Assembly (NCBI GenBank): GCA_039920665.1
Contig: JBDSDH010000272.1
Span: forward strand, 1 to 63,385
Reading direction: 5' to 3'
Source of the DNA: WLMZ01 sp039920665
Lineage (GTDB): Bacteria > Actinomycetota > Acidimicrobiia > Acidimicrobiales > Ilumatobacteraceae
DNA: 63,385 nucleotides
The position numbers and the translations under genes were made by a program. How positions within the stretch are numbered: position 1 is the stretch's first letter; every line of letters starts with the position of its first letter. Below the pieces are notes generated by a model that saw nothing but the letters and a program-made list of their open reading frames with translations, was not told where the DNA came from and did not search any database. Shown one piece after another: positions 35,270-46,350 of this stretch.

Positions 35270-35796
35270 TAGATGGCTGGGTTCGGCTTGCGAAGTCCCA
35301 CCTCGTGGCTGTCGACGATGTCGTCGAACAGTTCGTGCCACGGCATCAGTCCCCGCCACGCGTCGCGGAACTCCTTGACGTTGTTGGTCAACATCCCGGT
35401 CCGGACACCCACCTCACGCAGCCGGCGGACCAGATCGAGCATCGCCTCGTTCGGCTCGAACGCGATCATCGGCTTCGGTGCTTCGCCCGCCTCCGGCTCC
35501 GGAGGCGTTGGCAGCGGTGGGATTCCGGCGGCCTCGAACGCCGACTGGCTGAGTGTGCGGAACTCGCCCATCGTGATCTCGCCTCGTTCGAGTCGGTGCC
35601 AGGGGTGATCGCCGTCGGTGGCGTAGTCGCCGACGAACACTCGCAGTGCAGCGTCAGCGTGCTCGGGCGGAAACCGACGCACGAGGTCTCTGTGTCTGCC
35701 GTTCAGCATCAACACGCCACCGAGATCGAAGATGGCGGTGTCGATCGTGCTCTCGATCGTGCTGACGAGATGAGGATGACGGGCTGAGGTGGTCAT
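35095..35796 (-). CDS. HAD-superfamily hydrolase (subfamily IA, YihX-like)
   Basis: 233 aa. Motif I is IFDLGGVL (nucleophile Asp at about residue 24; the usual second Asp is Gly, as in YihX-like and haloacid-type members). Motif II is MLTNN, the conserved Lys lies in GLRKPNPAIY, and motif III/IV is AVFLDDVASNVEAARSIGM. Likely hydrolyses small phosphoesters or haloacids; the substrate is unknown. ATG 35796 has GGGG just upstream. Its 3' 175 nt overlap the ComF frame on the other strand. Divergent from secA. Confidence 0.83.
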   Translation of the reverse strand: MTTSARHPHLVSTIESTIDTAIFDLGGVLMLNGRHRDLVRRFPPEHADAALRVFVGDYATDGDHPWHRLERGEITMGEFRTLSQSAFEAAGIPPLPTPPEPEAGEAPKPMIAFEPNEAMLDLVRRLREVGVRTGMLTNNVKEFRDAWRGLMPWHELFDDIVDSHEVGLRKPNPAIYHLAATRLKTDPSRAVFLDDVASNVEAARSIGMTGVVVDEDSAPAIAEVNRLFGLTGA

Positions 35797-35828
35797 ATCC
35801 CCATCCTGGCCGCGCCAAGGGCCGCCCC

Positions 35829-35848
35829 ACGAGCCCCGATAGGCTCGT
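35829..35848 (+). promoter_or_regulatory. secA -10 hexamer (TAGGCT, 35840-35845) within a small palindrome
   Basis: TAGGCT ends 10 nt before the secA ATG. It sits in the right half of a palindrome ACGAGCC-N6-GGCTCGT, which could be an operator or, in RNA, a small hairpin. There is no ribosome-binding site. Confidence 0.4.
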
Positions 35849-35855
35849 TCCTCGC

Positions 35856-38651
<2,796 letters not shown>

Positions 38652-38712
38652 CGCCGCCGTTTCCGGCACCCGAAACCCCGCCCGAACGGGCGAGTAGCAC
38701 TGAACCAGGACC

Positions 38713-39819
38713 ATGCGAGATTTCTCCGACGACCTCAAGGACGTGCGCCGTCGCCTCGACGAGGCGGCGTCGTATCTGAAGATCACCGACAACCGGGCTC
38801 GGCTCTCCGAACTCGAGTTCGAAGTGTCGCGCCCAGACCTGTGGGACGATCAGGACTTCGCCAAGAAGATCAACACCGAATACGCCAACATCAAGAGTGA
38901 CATCGACACCTTCGATGTGTTGGCCAGCCACATCGAAGATGCCGAGGTGCTGCACGAGATGGCCCGCGAACTCGATGACGCCTCGCAGGAGCCAGAAATC
39001 GAGGCGGCCATCACCGATGCCGCTGCCCAGTTGGCGCAGCTCGAGTTGCGCAGTTTGTTCACCGGCGAGCACGACGAGCTCGACTGCATCGTCCAGATCA
39101 ATGCCAAAGACGGCGGTGTCGATGCCCAAGACTGGAGCGAGATGCTGCTGCGGATGTACGGCCGGTGGGCCGAACGGCGCGGCTTCGACTTCCAGGTCGA
39201 CGGCGTCTCCGAGGGAACCGAGGCCGGCATCTTGTCCGCCGAGTTCACCCTCACCGGCCGGTATGCCTACGGATTGATGACGAGTGAGCGCGGTACCCAC
39301 CGATTGGTCCGGATCAGCCCGTTCGACAACCAGGGCCGACGCCAGACCAGCTTCGCTGCGGTCCAGGTGTGGCCGGTGCTCGAAGACCCCGACGTCGAGG
39401 TCAACGAGAGTGATATCCGGATGGAGGTCTTCCGAGCCAGTGGCGCGGGTGGCCAGCACATCAACAAGACGTCGTCCGCTGTTCGTCTGATCCACGAGCC
39501 GACGGGCCTGGTCGCCAGCTCCCAGGAAGAGCGCAGCCAGCTCCAGAACCGGGAGAAGGCCATGAACCGGATCAAGACGATGATCGCAGCGCGAGTGCTC
39601 GAAGAACGCCAAGCGGAGATGGATCGCATCGCCGGTCGTCAGGCCCAGGTCGGTTGGGGCAGCCAGATCCGCAGCTACGTGATGCAGCCGTATCAGATGG
39701 TCAAGGATCTGCGCACCGAGTACGAATCCGGCAACGTCGCGGCTGTGCTCGATGGCGATGTCGAGGAGTTCATGGAGGCCTTCCTCCGCAACCGCCGACG
39801 TGAGCTGCAACCCGAGTAG
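38713..39819 (+). CDS. prfB: Peptide chain release factor 2
   Basis: 368 aa. The tripeptide anticodon SPF (RISPFDNQGRRQTSFAAV) marks RF2, recognising UGA and UAA, and the catalytic GGQ lies in ASGAGGQHINKTSSAVR. The usual autoregulatory in-frame UGA near codon 25 is absent, so this RF2 is read without programmed frameshifting, as in a minority of bacteria. ATG 38713 follows secA by 61 nt. Tandem hairpins follow the stop. Confidence 0.95.
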   Translation: MRDFSDDLKDVRRRLDEAASYLKITDNRARLSELEFEVSRPDLWDDQDFAKKINTEYANIKSDIDTFDVLASHIEDAEVLHEMARELDDASQEPEIEAAITDAAAQLAQLELRSLFTGEHDELDCIVQINAKDGGVDAQDWSEMLLRMYGRWAERRGFDFQVDGVSEGTEAGILSAEFTLTGRYAYGLMTSERGTHRLVRISPFDNQGRRQTSFAAVQVWPVLEDPDVEVNESDIRMEVFRASGAGGQHINKTSSAVRLIHEPTGLVASSQEERSQLQNREKAMNRIKTMIAARVLEERQAEMDRIAGRQAQVGWGSQIRSYVMQPYQMVKDLRTEYESGNVAAVLDGDVEEFMEAFLRNRRRELQPE

Positions 39820-39825
39820 CGAGGT

Positions 39826-39865
39826 GGGCGGCGTCGCCGGCAGCCGCCCTGACCCCGATTCGGGG
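39826..39865 (+). terminator. Tandem hairpins after prfB
   Basis: GGGCGGC (39826-39832) pairs with GCCGCCC (39843-39849), and directly downstream CCCCG-ATT-CGGGG forms a second stem (39853-39865). Together they probably end the secA-prfB transcript. A TAGCTT hexamer (39877-39882) may start the ftsEX transcript. Confidence 0.5.
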
Positions 39866-39957
39866 ACCGTCACTGGTAGCTTTTGCCGTCCGCAAGAGTC
39901 CCTGCTGACAGAGCCCAGATCGCCACTGATTCCGCCGTCGCAGGCCGAGGAGCCGCT

Positions 39958-40635
39958 TTGATTCGCCTCGAAAATGTCACCAAGATCTACAACTCCGAGG
40001 TCACCGCGCTTCGCGATGCCACGTTCGATGTCGCCAAGGGCGAGTTTGTCTTCCTCGTTGGTCCTTCTGGCTCAGGAAAGAGCACCCTGCTGCGGATGAT
40101 GAATCGTCAGGAGCGGCCGGAGAAGGGCGCAGTGTGGGTCGCCGGGCGCAACATCAACGAGATGCCCGACAGCAAGGTGCCGCACCTGCGGCGCAACATC
40201 GGCAACATCTTCCAGGACTACAAGTTGCTGCTCAACAAGACCGTCCACGAGAACGTGGCGTTCGCGCTCGAGGTGATCGGCCGACCCAAGCACGTCATCC
40301 GCCAGCAAGTCCCCGCGGTGATGGATCTGGTCGGGTTGGCCGGCAAGCAGGACCGCTTCCCGCACCAACTGTCGGGTGGTGAACAGCAGCGCGTCTCGAT
40401 CGCGCGGGCGTTCGTCAACCGGCCCTTGATCCTGCTCGCCGACGAGCCGACGGGCAACCTCGACCCCGGTACCGGCGAGGGCATCATGCGCCTGCTCGAC
40501 CGGATCAACAAGACCGGCACCACGGTCGTGATGGCCACCCACGATCAACGAATCGTGAACATGATGCGTAAGCGCGTGATCCAGATGGACCGCGGCATCA
40601 TCGTGCGCGACCAAGCCCGAGGGGTCTACGAATAA
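39958..40635 (+). CDS. ftsE: Cell-division ATP-binding protein FtsE
   Basis: 225 aa. IRLENVTKIYNSEVTALRDATF opens a compact ABC ATPase with Walker A GPSGSGKST, the Q-loop NIFQDYKLL typical of FtsE, signature LSGGEQQR and Walker B ILLADEPTGNLDP. With FtsX it activates peptidoglycan hydrolases at the division site. Start: TTG 39958, with AGGAG 5 nt upstream; the longer frame back to 39883 lacks conservation. ftsX begins at the last base of the stop. Confidence 0.95.
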   Translation: MIRLENVTKIYNSEVTALRDATFDVAKGEFVFLVGPSGSGKSTLLRMMNRQERPEKGAVWVAGRNINEMPDSKVPHLRRNIGNIFQDYKLLLNKTVHENVAFALEVIGRPKHVIRQQVPAVMDLVGLAGKQDRFPHQLSGGEQQRVSIARAFVNRPLILLADEPTGNLDPGTGEGIMRLLDRINKTGTTVVMATHDQRIVNMMRKRVIQMDRGIIVRDQARGVYE

Positions 40636-41540
40636 TGCTTTCCCGTATCGGATACACCCTTCGCGAGACGTGGGCCAGCCTGCGCCGCAACATCACGCTG
40701 ACGGTCGCCGCGATCATCACCGCTGCCGTGTCGCTGTTCCTGGTCGGCGGCACGCTGCTGGTCCAGCGAGGATTTGACAACCTGTTGTCGAAGTGGGCCG
40801 GCGGTGTCCAGATGATCATCTACGTGAGTCCCGGTAGTTCGCCCGATCAGGTCGAGGCGATTCGAACCAAGATCGAATCGGTCCCCGGTGTGGTCGATGT
40901 CGACAAACTCCAGTACCTCGACTTCAACGCCTCCTATGCCGAGGCCCAGCGTCTACTGGCCGGAGACCCGGGCACGCTCAGCCACCTCACCGAGGCAAAC
41001 CTGCCGACGCTTTTCAAGATCGCGCCGGTCAACGGCAAGACCGACGAACTCGTCCAGTTCGAAGCCGGCTTCCGCGGCCTGCCACAAGTGGCCGACGTCG
41101 TCTTGGCGAAAGACCAGATTCAGACGATCTCGAAGTTGAGCGACTTCGTTCAGACGGTGACGGTGGGATTGTCGATCCTGCTGTTGGTCGGGGCGGTGAT
41201 CTTGATCTGGACCACGATTCGAACGGCGATGTTCGCGAGACGGCGAGAGATCGAGGTGATGAAACTGGTCGGCGCCACCAATTGGTTCATTCGATTGCCG
41301 TTCATGCTCGAAGGACTCATCCAAGGCATGGTCGGTGGAGCGTTGTCGTGCGTGTTCCTGTACACGTTCAACCGATTGTGGACCAATGGCGTGGTCCAAC
41401 TCGATGCGAACACCGGGTTCTCCGCGCTCGTGGTGCCGGACGCTTTCCTGTATCAGCGGATGCTGCTCGTGTTGATCGGTGGCATGGTCGCCGGAGCGGT
41501 GTCGGCTGGTGTGGCCGCATCCCGCTTCCTCGACGTCTGA
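40635..41540 (+). CDS. ftsX: Cell-division membrane protein FtsX
   Basis: 301 aa. RIGYTLRETWASLRRNITLTVAAIITAAVSLFLVG is the family's N-terminal helix plus membrane segment 1. An extracytoplasmic domain follows (MIIYVSPGSSPDQVEAI, LPTLFKI), then three C-terminal membrane segments separated by TAMFARRREIEVMKLVGATNWFIRLPFMLEG, the hallmark FtsX cytosolic loop. It couples FtsE ATP hydrolysis to hydrolase activation outside. It overlaps the ftsE stop by one base (TAATG). Confidence 0.95.
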   Translation: MLSRIGYTLRETWASLRRNITLTVAAIITAAVSLFLVGGTLLVQRGFDNLLSKWAGGVQMIIYVSPGSSPDQVEAIRTKIESVPGVVDVDKLQYLDFNASYAEAQRLLAGDPGTLSHLTEANLPTLFKIAPVNGKTDELVQFEAGFRGLPQVADVVLAKDQIQTISKLSDFVQTVTVGLSILLLVGAVILIWTTIRTAMFARRREIEVMKLVGATNWFIRLPFMLEGLIQGMVGGALSCVFLYTFNRLWTNGVVQLDANTGFSALVVPDAFLYQRMLLVLIGGMVAGAVSAGVAASRFLDV

Positions 41541-41604
41541 GCAACCCACCCTGGCCCCCCGAGACCGGTGATCGCCCACTGGCGGGCCCGCTCGGTGGCG
41601 CCAG

Positions 41605-41610
41605 TAAGTT
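41605..41610 (+). promoter_or_regulatory. Leaderless -10 hexamer (TAAGTT)
   Basis: TAAGTT ends 7 nt before ATG 41618 of the crotonase gene, with no ribosome-binding site between. Confidence 0.45.
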
Positions 41611-41617
41611 CGATCGG

Positions 41618-42475
41618 ATGTACCAAGAGATCATCTACGAAGTCGCGGACTCGATCGCGACGATCACGCTCAACCGTCCGGCTCAACTCAACGCATTCAC
41701 CGGTCGGATGATGTACGAGATGATCGCAGCGTTCGACGAGGTCGATGCCGACGACGACGTTCGGGCGGTCATCGTGACCGGCGCCGGACGCGGCTTCTGC
41801 GCCGGAGCGGATCTGTCCGGAGGTGGCGACACGTTCAAGGAGGGTGGTAGCGACATCCAGACCGACGCAGGTGTCCCCCGCGACGGTGGCGGCATGGTGT
41901 CGCTGCGGATCTTCGAGTGCACCAAGCCGGTGATCGGAGCGATCAACGGGCCGGCCGTCGGCGTCGGCGTCACGATGACGCTGCCGATGGATATCCGGCT
42001 CAGCTCCGACACGGCCAAATTCGGTTTTGTGTTCGCCAAGCGCGGTATCGTCCCCGAGGCCTGTTCGTCGTACTTCCTGCCGCGATTGGTCGGCATCAGC
42101 CAGGCCGCCGAGTGGGTCTACACGGGGCGGGTCTTCGGCCCGCAGGAGGCGCTCGACGGTGGCTTGGTGCGCAGTATCCACATCGGTGACGACCTTCTCG
42201 CGGCGGCCCGTGCGATCGCAACCGAGATCGCCGAGAACACTGCACCGGTGTCGGTCGCGCTGTCGCGCCAGATGTTGTGGAGGATGCTCGGTGCGAGTCA
42301 TCCCATGGAGGCCCACCGAGTGGATTCGCGCGGCATTCAACAGCGTGGCAAGAGCGCTGATTCTCGCGAGGGCGTGACCAGCTTTCTGGAGAAGCGGCCG
42401 GCGGTGTATCCGGACAAGGTCAGCGACGGATTACCCGACATCTTTCCCGGCTGGGAACAGCCCGAGTTCGCCTGA
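41618..42475 (+). CDS. Enoyl-CoA hydratase/isomerase (crotonase) family protein
   Basis: 285 aa. LNRPAQLNAFTGRM, the first oxyanion block GAGRGFCAGADLSGGG and the second AINGPAVGVGVTMTLPMDIRL are crotonase hallmarks; FAKRGIVPEACSSYFLPRLVG carries the Glu in the position of a hydratase catalytic acid. Probably hydrates or isomerises acyl-CoA in fatty-acid breakdown; precise chain length or substrate is unknown. ATG 41618 lies 78 nt after ftsX and appears to have its own leaderless promoter. Confidence 0.87.
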   Translation: MYQEIIYEVADSIATITLNRPAQLNAFTGRMMYEMIAAFDEVDADDDVRAVIVTGAGRGFCAGADLSGGGDTFKEGGSDIQTDAGVPRDGGGMVSLRIFECTKPVIGAINGPAVGVGVTMTLPMDIRLSSDTAKFGFVFAKRGIVPEACSSYFLPRLVGISQAAEWVYTGRVFGPQEALDGGLVRSIHIGDDLLAAARAIATEIAENTAPVSVALSRQMLWRMLGASHPMEAHRVDSRGIQQRGKSADSREGVTSFLEKRPAVYPDKVSDGLPDIFPGWEQPEFA

Positions 42476-42575
42476 CCCGCCCGCTGACGACAACTGTTCG
42501 CGACTGCATCCAGGCAGGTTCTCAAGAAATTCAGAATTGTTCGTCAAGATATCCGCTTGTTGTGCCGAGGATTGT

Positions 42576-42624
42576 GACAGGGAACACGCGGGACAGCGGA
42601 ACAAATCTCAACCGGGTTTGGGTT
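42576..42624 (+). promoter_or_regulatory. Possible ECF-type promoter upstream of the small protein gene
   Basis: The 234-nt gap before 42709 is AT-richer than its surroundings. It holds a direct repeat GACAG-N-GAAC / GACAG-NN-GAAC (42576-42602). The second GGAAC (42598-42602) is followed after 18 nt by GGTT (42621-42624), resembling GGAA/GTT promoters of ECF sigma factors. Weak evidence. Confidence 0.22.
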
Positions 42625-42708
42625 CTCTCCGTATCAACAACAGGAACTCGTCGTCTGTGTATGACAGACACCAAGACGAAGCGATCGTCTTTCAAGGAGA
42701 CAACCACC

Positions 42709-42906
42709 ATGAGCACCCTCTGCAACGACAGAATTGAAACCGGCGACGTCCTCGAGATCGACCGCGACGGCGAGATGATCTCTGCCCTCGTGCTGCTTGC
42801 CACCGAAGACGCCGTCATCCTCGACGCCTGCGACGACAGCACCCCGTTCGTTGTCCGCCGCAGCGATCTGGTCGACTACCGCCTGTTCAGCCCCGAACTC
42901 GTCTGA
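42709..42906 (+). CDS. Small acidic protein, unknown function
   Basis: 65 aa. The sequence (RIETGDVLEIDRDGEMISALVLLATEDAVILDA, then VVRRSDLVDYRLF) alternates hydrophobic and charged residues like a small beta-barrel. I do not recognise a family. ATG 42709 has AAGGAGA about 10 nt upstream; an in-frame ATG at 42661 would add 16 residues but places that site inside the gene. It precedes glbO by 18 nt, so the two may be co-expressed. Confidence 0.65.
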   Translation: MSTLCNDRIETGDVLEIDRDGEMISALVLLATEDAVILDACDDSTPFVVRRSDLVDYRLFSPELV

Positions 42907-42924
42907 GCTTCTCGCGGTGGATCG

Positions 42925-43347
42925 ATGACCGACGACGCCGTTCCCAGTCTCTACGACGCAGTCGGTGGCATGCCGTTCTTCGAGCGGCTGGTGAGCACGT
43001 TCTACGACGAGGTCGAAGCCGATGTTGTGTTGGCGCCGTTGTATCCGGAAGCCCCAGATTTCAGTGGCGCACGGCGGAGGTTCACGCTGTTCTTGGCCCA
43101 GTATTGGGGCGGACCAACCACCTACAACGACGAGCGTGGGCACCCGCGGCTCCGAATGCGGCACATGCCGTTCACGGTCGGGCCGTTGCAGCGTGATCAC
43201 TGGTTGGCCCACATGAATCACGCAATTGCCGAGAGCGACGCGACGGCGGAGATCCGCCAGACACTGGTCGACTATTTCGTCCCGGCTGCCGAGCACCTCC
43301 GCAACGACACCGGCCTTCCGATCACGAGCGCTGCCTACCCTCGCTGA
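42925..43347 (+). CDS. glbO: Group II truncated haemoglobin
   Basis: 140 aa. The pattern YDAVGGMPFFERLVSTFYDEV, LAPLYPE, FLAQYWGGPTTYNDERGHPRLRMRHMPFTVG and RDHWLAHMNHAI matches actinobacterial GlbO. The proximal His (RMRH) and the distal-pocket Trp of group II (RDHW) are present. Such proteins bind oxygen tightly and are associated with peroxide or nitrosative-stress chemistry and respiration. Convergent with the methyltransferase gene, 17 nt apart. Confidence 0.93.
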   Translation: MTDDAVPSLYDAVGGMPFFERLVSTFYDEVEADVVLAPLYPEAPDFSGARRRFTLFLAQYWGGPTTYNDERGHPRLRMRHMPFTVGPLQRDHWLAHMNHAIAESDATAEIRQTLVDYFVPAAEHLRNDTGLPITSAAYPR

Positions 43348-43364
43348 ACCAGGCAGAATCCTGG

Positions 43365-44183
43365 TCAGCGGCGGAGTTGGTAGCAGGCGATCGCTGCGGC
43401 GGCGGCCGCGTTGAGCGAGTCGACACCAGGTTGCATCGGGATCGCGGCTCGAACCGTGGCGGCAGCCAACAGCTCGTCGCTCAGACCCGCACGCTCCGAA
43501 CCCAACAGGAGCATCACGGGCTGCTCGGCGGCCGGACAAAGGGAATCGAGCGAGACGGCATCGCCGGCCGGGGTCAGGGCGACGACCATTGCGCCGCGAT
43601 CGACAGCAGCGTGTACGGCGTCGAGGAGCGAGTCGGTGCGAGCAAAGGGCAGCGCGAACGTGTTGCCCATCGAGACGCGCAGCGAGCGACGCGAGAGCGG
43701 ATCGGCACTGGTGCGATCGAGGAGCAGGCCGTCCCAGCCGAGCGCGACTGCGCTGCGGACCACGGTGCCGAGATTGACCGGGTTGTCGACGGCTTCGATG
43801 GCGACCACTCGTCCGAAGTCGACCAGCGCCGATTCCGGCAGGGGAGCGGGACGGTGGAACAGCGCCAGGATCGACAGCGGAACACCGAGTCCCATTCCCT
43901 CGCTGCGTACAGCACGGTGACCTCCGTAGACGGCGATGTCGTCGGCGAAGCGGTCGACGACCGCGGGCGGATCGTCGATGTCGCAGAACGCGGCAACCGC
44001 TGTGCACCCGGCGTCGAGGGCTCGGGTCACGACGAGGTCGCCCTCGGCCAGGAACATCCCGGCTGCGGTCTGCTCACGCCGGTCGGCGCGAGTGTTGAGC
44101 GCCCGGTCACGCACCTTGAACAGCGCGATCCGGTCGTCGTTCGGATCGTCGATCGGAATGATCGAGCGAGTCAGAACAGCCAC
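43365..44183 (-). CDS. SpoU/TrmH-family RNA 2'-O-methyltransferase
   Basis: 272 aa. The C-terminal SPOUT knot shows motif 1 VEAVDNPVNLGTVVRSAVALGWDGLLLD, motif 2 MLLLGSERAGLSDELL and motif 3 MQPGVDSLNAAAAAAIACY, all intact. The N-terminal half (ARDRALNTRADRREQTAAGMFLAEGD) resembles the RNA-binding domain of rRNA methyltransferases. It uses SAM to methylate a ribose in rRNA or tRNA; the target is unknown. Its start overlaps the end of menB by 13 nt on the same strand. Confidence 0.88.
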   Translation of the reverse strand: MAVLTRSIIPIDDPNDDRIALFKVRDRALNTRADRREQTAAGMFLAEGDLVVTRALDAGCTAVAAFCDIDDPPAVVDRFADDIAVYGGHRAVRSEGMGLGVPLSILALFHRPAPLPESALVDFGRVVAIEAVDNPVNLGTVVRSAVALGWDGLLLDRTSADPLSRRSLRVSMGNTFALPFARTDSLLDAVHAAVDRGAMVVALTPAGDAVSLDSLCPAAEQPVMLLLGSERAGLSDELLAAATVRAAIPMQPGVDSLNAAAAAAIACYQLRR

Positions 44184-45091
44184 TGGTACGCCGACCAGTC
44201 GGGGTCCCGCTTTTCGAGGAACGACTCGCGTCCTTCCTGGGCCTCGTCGGTCATGTACGCCAACCGGGTCGCCTCACCGGCGAACAACTGCTGACCGACA
44301 AGGCCATCGTCGATCAGGTTGAACGAGTACTTCAGCATCCGCTGTGCGGTCGGGCTCTTGGCGTTGATCTTGCGACCCCACTCGAGCGCGGTTGGCTCGA
44401 GATCAGCATGGGCCACGACGGCATTGACCATCCCCATCCGGTGAGCATCGTCGGCGGAGTACTCGTCGCCGAGGAAGAAGATCTCGCGGGCGAACTTCTG
44501 ACCGACCTGGCGGGCCAGGTAGGCCGAGCCGAAGCCGCCGTCGAAGCTGGCGACGTCGGCATCGGTCTGCTTGAACCGAGCGTGCTCGCGGCTGGCGATC
44601 GTGAGGTCGCTGACGACGTGCAAGCTGTGCCCGCCGCCGGCCGCCCAACCGGGCACCACGCAAATGACCACCTTCGGCATGAACCGGATCAGCCGTTGCA
44701 CTTCGAGAATGTGCAGTCGTCCGGCCCGGCCGGGCTGGATGCTGGCGGCGGTTTCGCCGAGCGTCCCGTCACCTGCTTCAACGGTGTACTTGTAACCGTC
44801 TCGGCCGCGAATTCGCTGATCGCCACCGCTGCAGAACGCCCACCCACCATCTTTCGGCGATGGGCCATTACCGGTCAGCAGGACGCAGCCGACGTCGACG
44901 CTCATCCGGGCGTGATCGAGCGCGGTGTACAACTCGTCCACCGTATGTGGCCGAAACGCGTTGCGGATCTCGGGTCGGTCGAACGCGATTCGGACCGTGC
45001 CATGGGCCAGCGCCCGGTGGTAGGTGATGTCTGTGAACGAGAACTCGGGGATCTCGCGCCACGCGGTTGGGTCGAAGATGTCTGAAACCAC
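44171..45091 (-). CDS. menB: 1,4-dihydroxy-2-naphthoyl-CoA synthase (menaquinone)
   Basis: 306 aa, the longer actinobacterial form. FDRPEIRNAFRPHTVDELY, CSGGDQRIRGRDGYKY, VVPGWAAGGGHSLHVVSDLTIAS and FDGGFGSAYLARQVGQKFAREIFFLG are specific MenB blocks; the Asp-containing TDADVASFDGGFGS is diagnostic against other crotonases. It closes the second ring of menaquinone from O-succinylbenzoyl-CoA. GTG 45091 is selected; the frame stays open upstream through the divergent cofE but is meaningless there. Divergent from cofE (57 nt). Confidence 0.92.
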   Translation of the reverse strand: MVSDIFDPTAWREIPEFSFTDITYHRALAHGTVRIAFDRPEIRNAFRPHTVDELYTALDHARMSVDVGCVLLTGNGPSPKDGGWAFCSGGDQRIRGRDGYKYTVEAGDGTLGETAASIQPGRAGRLHILEVQRLIRFMPKVVICVVPGWAAGGGHSLHVVSDLTIASREHARFKQTDADVASFDGGFGSAYLARQVGQKFAREIFFLGDEYSADDAHRMGMVNAVVAHADLEPTALEWGRKINAKSPTAQRMLKYSFNLIDDGLVGQQLFAGEATRLAYMTDEAQEGRESFLEKRDPDWSAYQWLF

Positions 45092-45148
45092 GACGCCATG
45101 TTGGTCCGTGGCCCGCCGCGGCGCCACATCGTCGGTAAGACTTCGAGC

Positions 45149-45913
45149 ATGACCCTCCCGTCCAATGCCCTCCAGATCTTCGGCATCCCCGGCCTTCCCG
45201 AAATCGAACCCGGTGCCGACCTCGCGGCATTGAGCATCTCTGCTGCCGAGTCGGCCGGTACTGCGCTGCAGAGCGGCGACGTGTTGGTGGTGACGAGCAA
45301 AATCGTTTCCAAGGCAGAGGGGCAGGTGGTCGATCTGTCCTCGATCGAGCCGTCGCCGTTCGCGCTGCAGTGGGCCAAGCCGTGGGACAAGGATCCAGCG
45401 ATCGTCGAGATCGTGCTGCGCGAGGCCAAGCGGGTCGTCCGTCAAATCGGGCCGATCTTGATCACCGAGACCCACCACGGCTTCGTCTGTGCCAACTCCG
45501 GCGTCGATCAATCGAGCAGTGGCGGCGTCGGCAAGGCGCTGTTGCTGCCACTCGACTCCGATGCCACCGCTCGCCGGATCCGGACGGCGCTGCTCGCCGA
45601 GGGCCTTGATGTCGCAGTCATCATCAGCGACACGTTCGGGCGGGCGTGGCGCGAAGGCCAGACCGACATCGCGATCGGGATCGCGGGTATGCAGCCGATT
45701 CACAGTTACATCGGCCAGGTGGATCCGCACGGCCACGAGTTCCGCGTACAGGCGCTGTGTACGGCTGATCAGATCACCGGTGCTGCCGAACTGGTGAAGG
45801 GCAACGTCAGCCGTATCCCGCTGGCCGTGGTGCGGGGCTATCAGTGGGAACCGGACGACACGGCGACCATTGCGCCGGTGCTGCGCGACCAGAGCCGGGA
45901 CCTGTTTCGATGA
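45149..45913 (+). CDS. cofE: Coenzyme F420:L-glutamate ligase
   Basis: 254 aa. GDVLVVTSKIVSKAEGQVVDL, the ITETHHGFVCANSGVDQSS block and VIISDTFGRAWREGQTDIAIGIAG are CofE signatures, including the metal-binding Asp residues. Adds gamma-linked glutamates to F420-0. Actinobacterial FbiB often has an extra C-terminal reductase domain; this protein lacks one, so it is the short CofE type. The stop overlaps the next gene's start (ATGA). cofD is 36 kb away. Confidence 0.93.
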   Translation: MTLPSNALQIFGIPGLPEIEPGADLAALSISAAESAGTALQSGDVLVVTSKIVSKAEGQVVDLSSIEPSPFALQWAKPWDKDPAIVEIVLREAKRVVRQIGPILITETHHGFVCANSGVDQSSSGGVGKALLLPLDSDATARRIRTALLAEGLDVAVIISDTFGRAWREGQTDIAIGIAGMQPIHSYIGQVDPHGHEFRVQALCTADQITGAAELVKGNVSRIPLAVVRGYQWEPDDTATIAPVLRDQSRDLFR

Positions 45914-46314
45914 GCGATCGCGACAACGCGCCGTACTCGCAGGTGGTCATCCAGGCTGCGCTCGATCATGTGCGCGCTGCCTGCCTGGCGCTGCCGGAAG
46001 TGACCGAGAAGTTGAGCCACGGATCGCCGACGTTCTTCGTCAAGAAGTCGTTCGTGATGTTCCACGACAACCATCACAACGACGGGCGTCTGGCAATCTG
46101 GTGCGCAGCGCCGACCGGGGTCCAGAGCGAACTGGTCGACGAGGATCCGGAGCGGTTCTTCGTCCCCCCGTACGTCGGTGGCCGAGGTTGGCTTGGGGTC
46201 CAATTGAACGTGCATCCCGACTGGGACGAGTTGACCGACATCGTCGCCGACGCGTATCGCTGCATCGCGCCCAAGAAATTGCTGGCCGATTTGGACCAAA
46301 AAGAGCCCGACTGA
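45910..46314 (+). CDS. MmcQ/YjbR-family protein
   Basis: 134 aa. CLALPEVTEKLSHGSPTFFVKKSFVMF and GRGWLGVQLNVHPDWDELTDIVADAYRCIAPKK match the MmcQ/YjbR double-wing family, often annotated as DNA-binding but functionally unproven. It overlaps cofE by 4 nt (ATGA) and is probably co-translated with it, though no role in F420 synthesis is known. Confidence 0.86.
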   Translation: MSDRDNAPYSQVVIQAALDHVRAACLALPEVTEKLSHGSPTFFVKKSFVMFHDNHHNDGRLAIWCAAPTGVQSELVDEDPERFFVPPYVGGRGWLGVQLNVHPDWDELTDIVADAYRCIAPKKLLADLDQKEPD

Positions 46315-46321
46315 CTCGCGC

Positions 46322-46344
46322 GCCTACCTACTGGTCGGTAGGCT
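46322..46344 (+). promoter_or_regulatory. TetR-like operator overlying the desaturase -10
   Basis: GCCTACC-N8-GGTAGGC (46322-46343) is an inverted repeat of the CCTACC/GGTAGG type bound by many TetR-family regulators. Its right arm overlaps TAGGCT (46339-46344), which ends 6 nt before the desaturase ATG. Binding there would block transcription start directly. No regulator gene is in the window. Confidence 0.5.
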
Positions 46345-46350
46345 GGCAAC

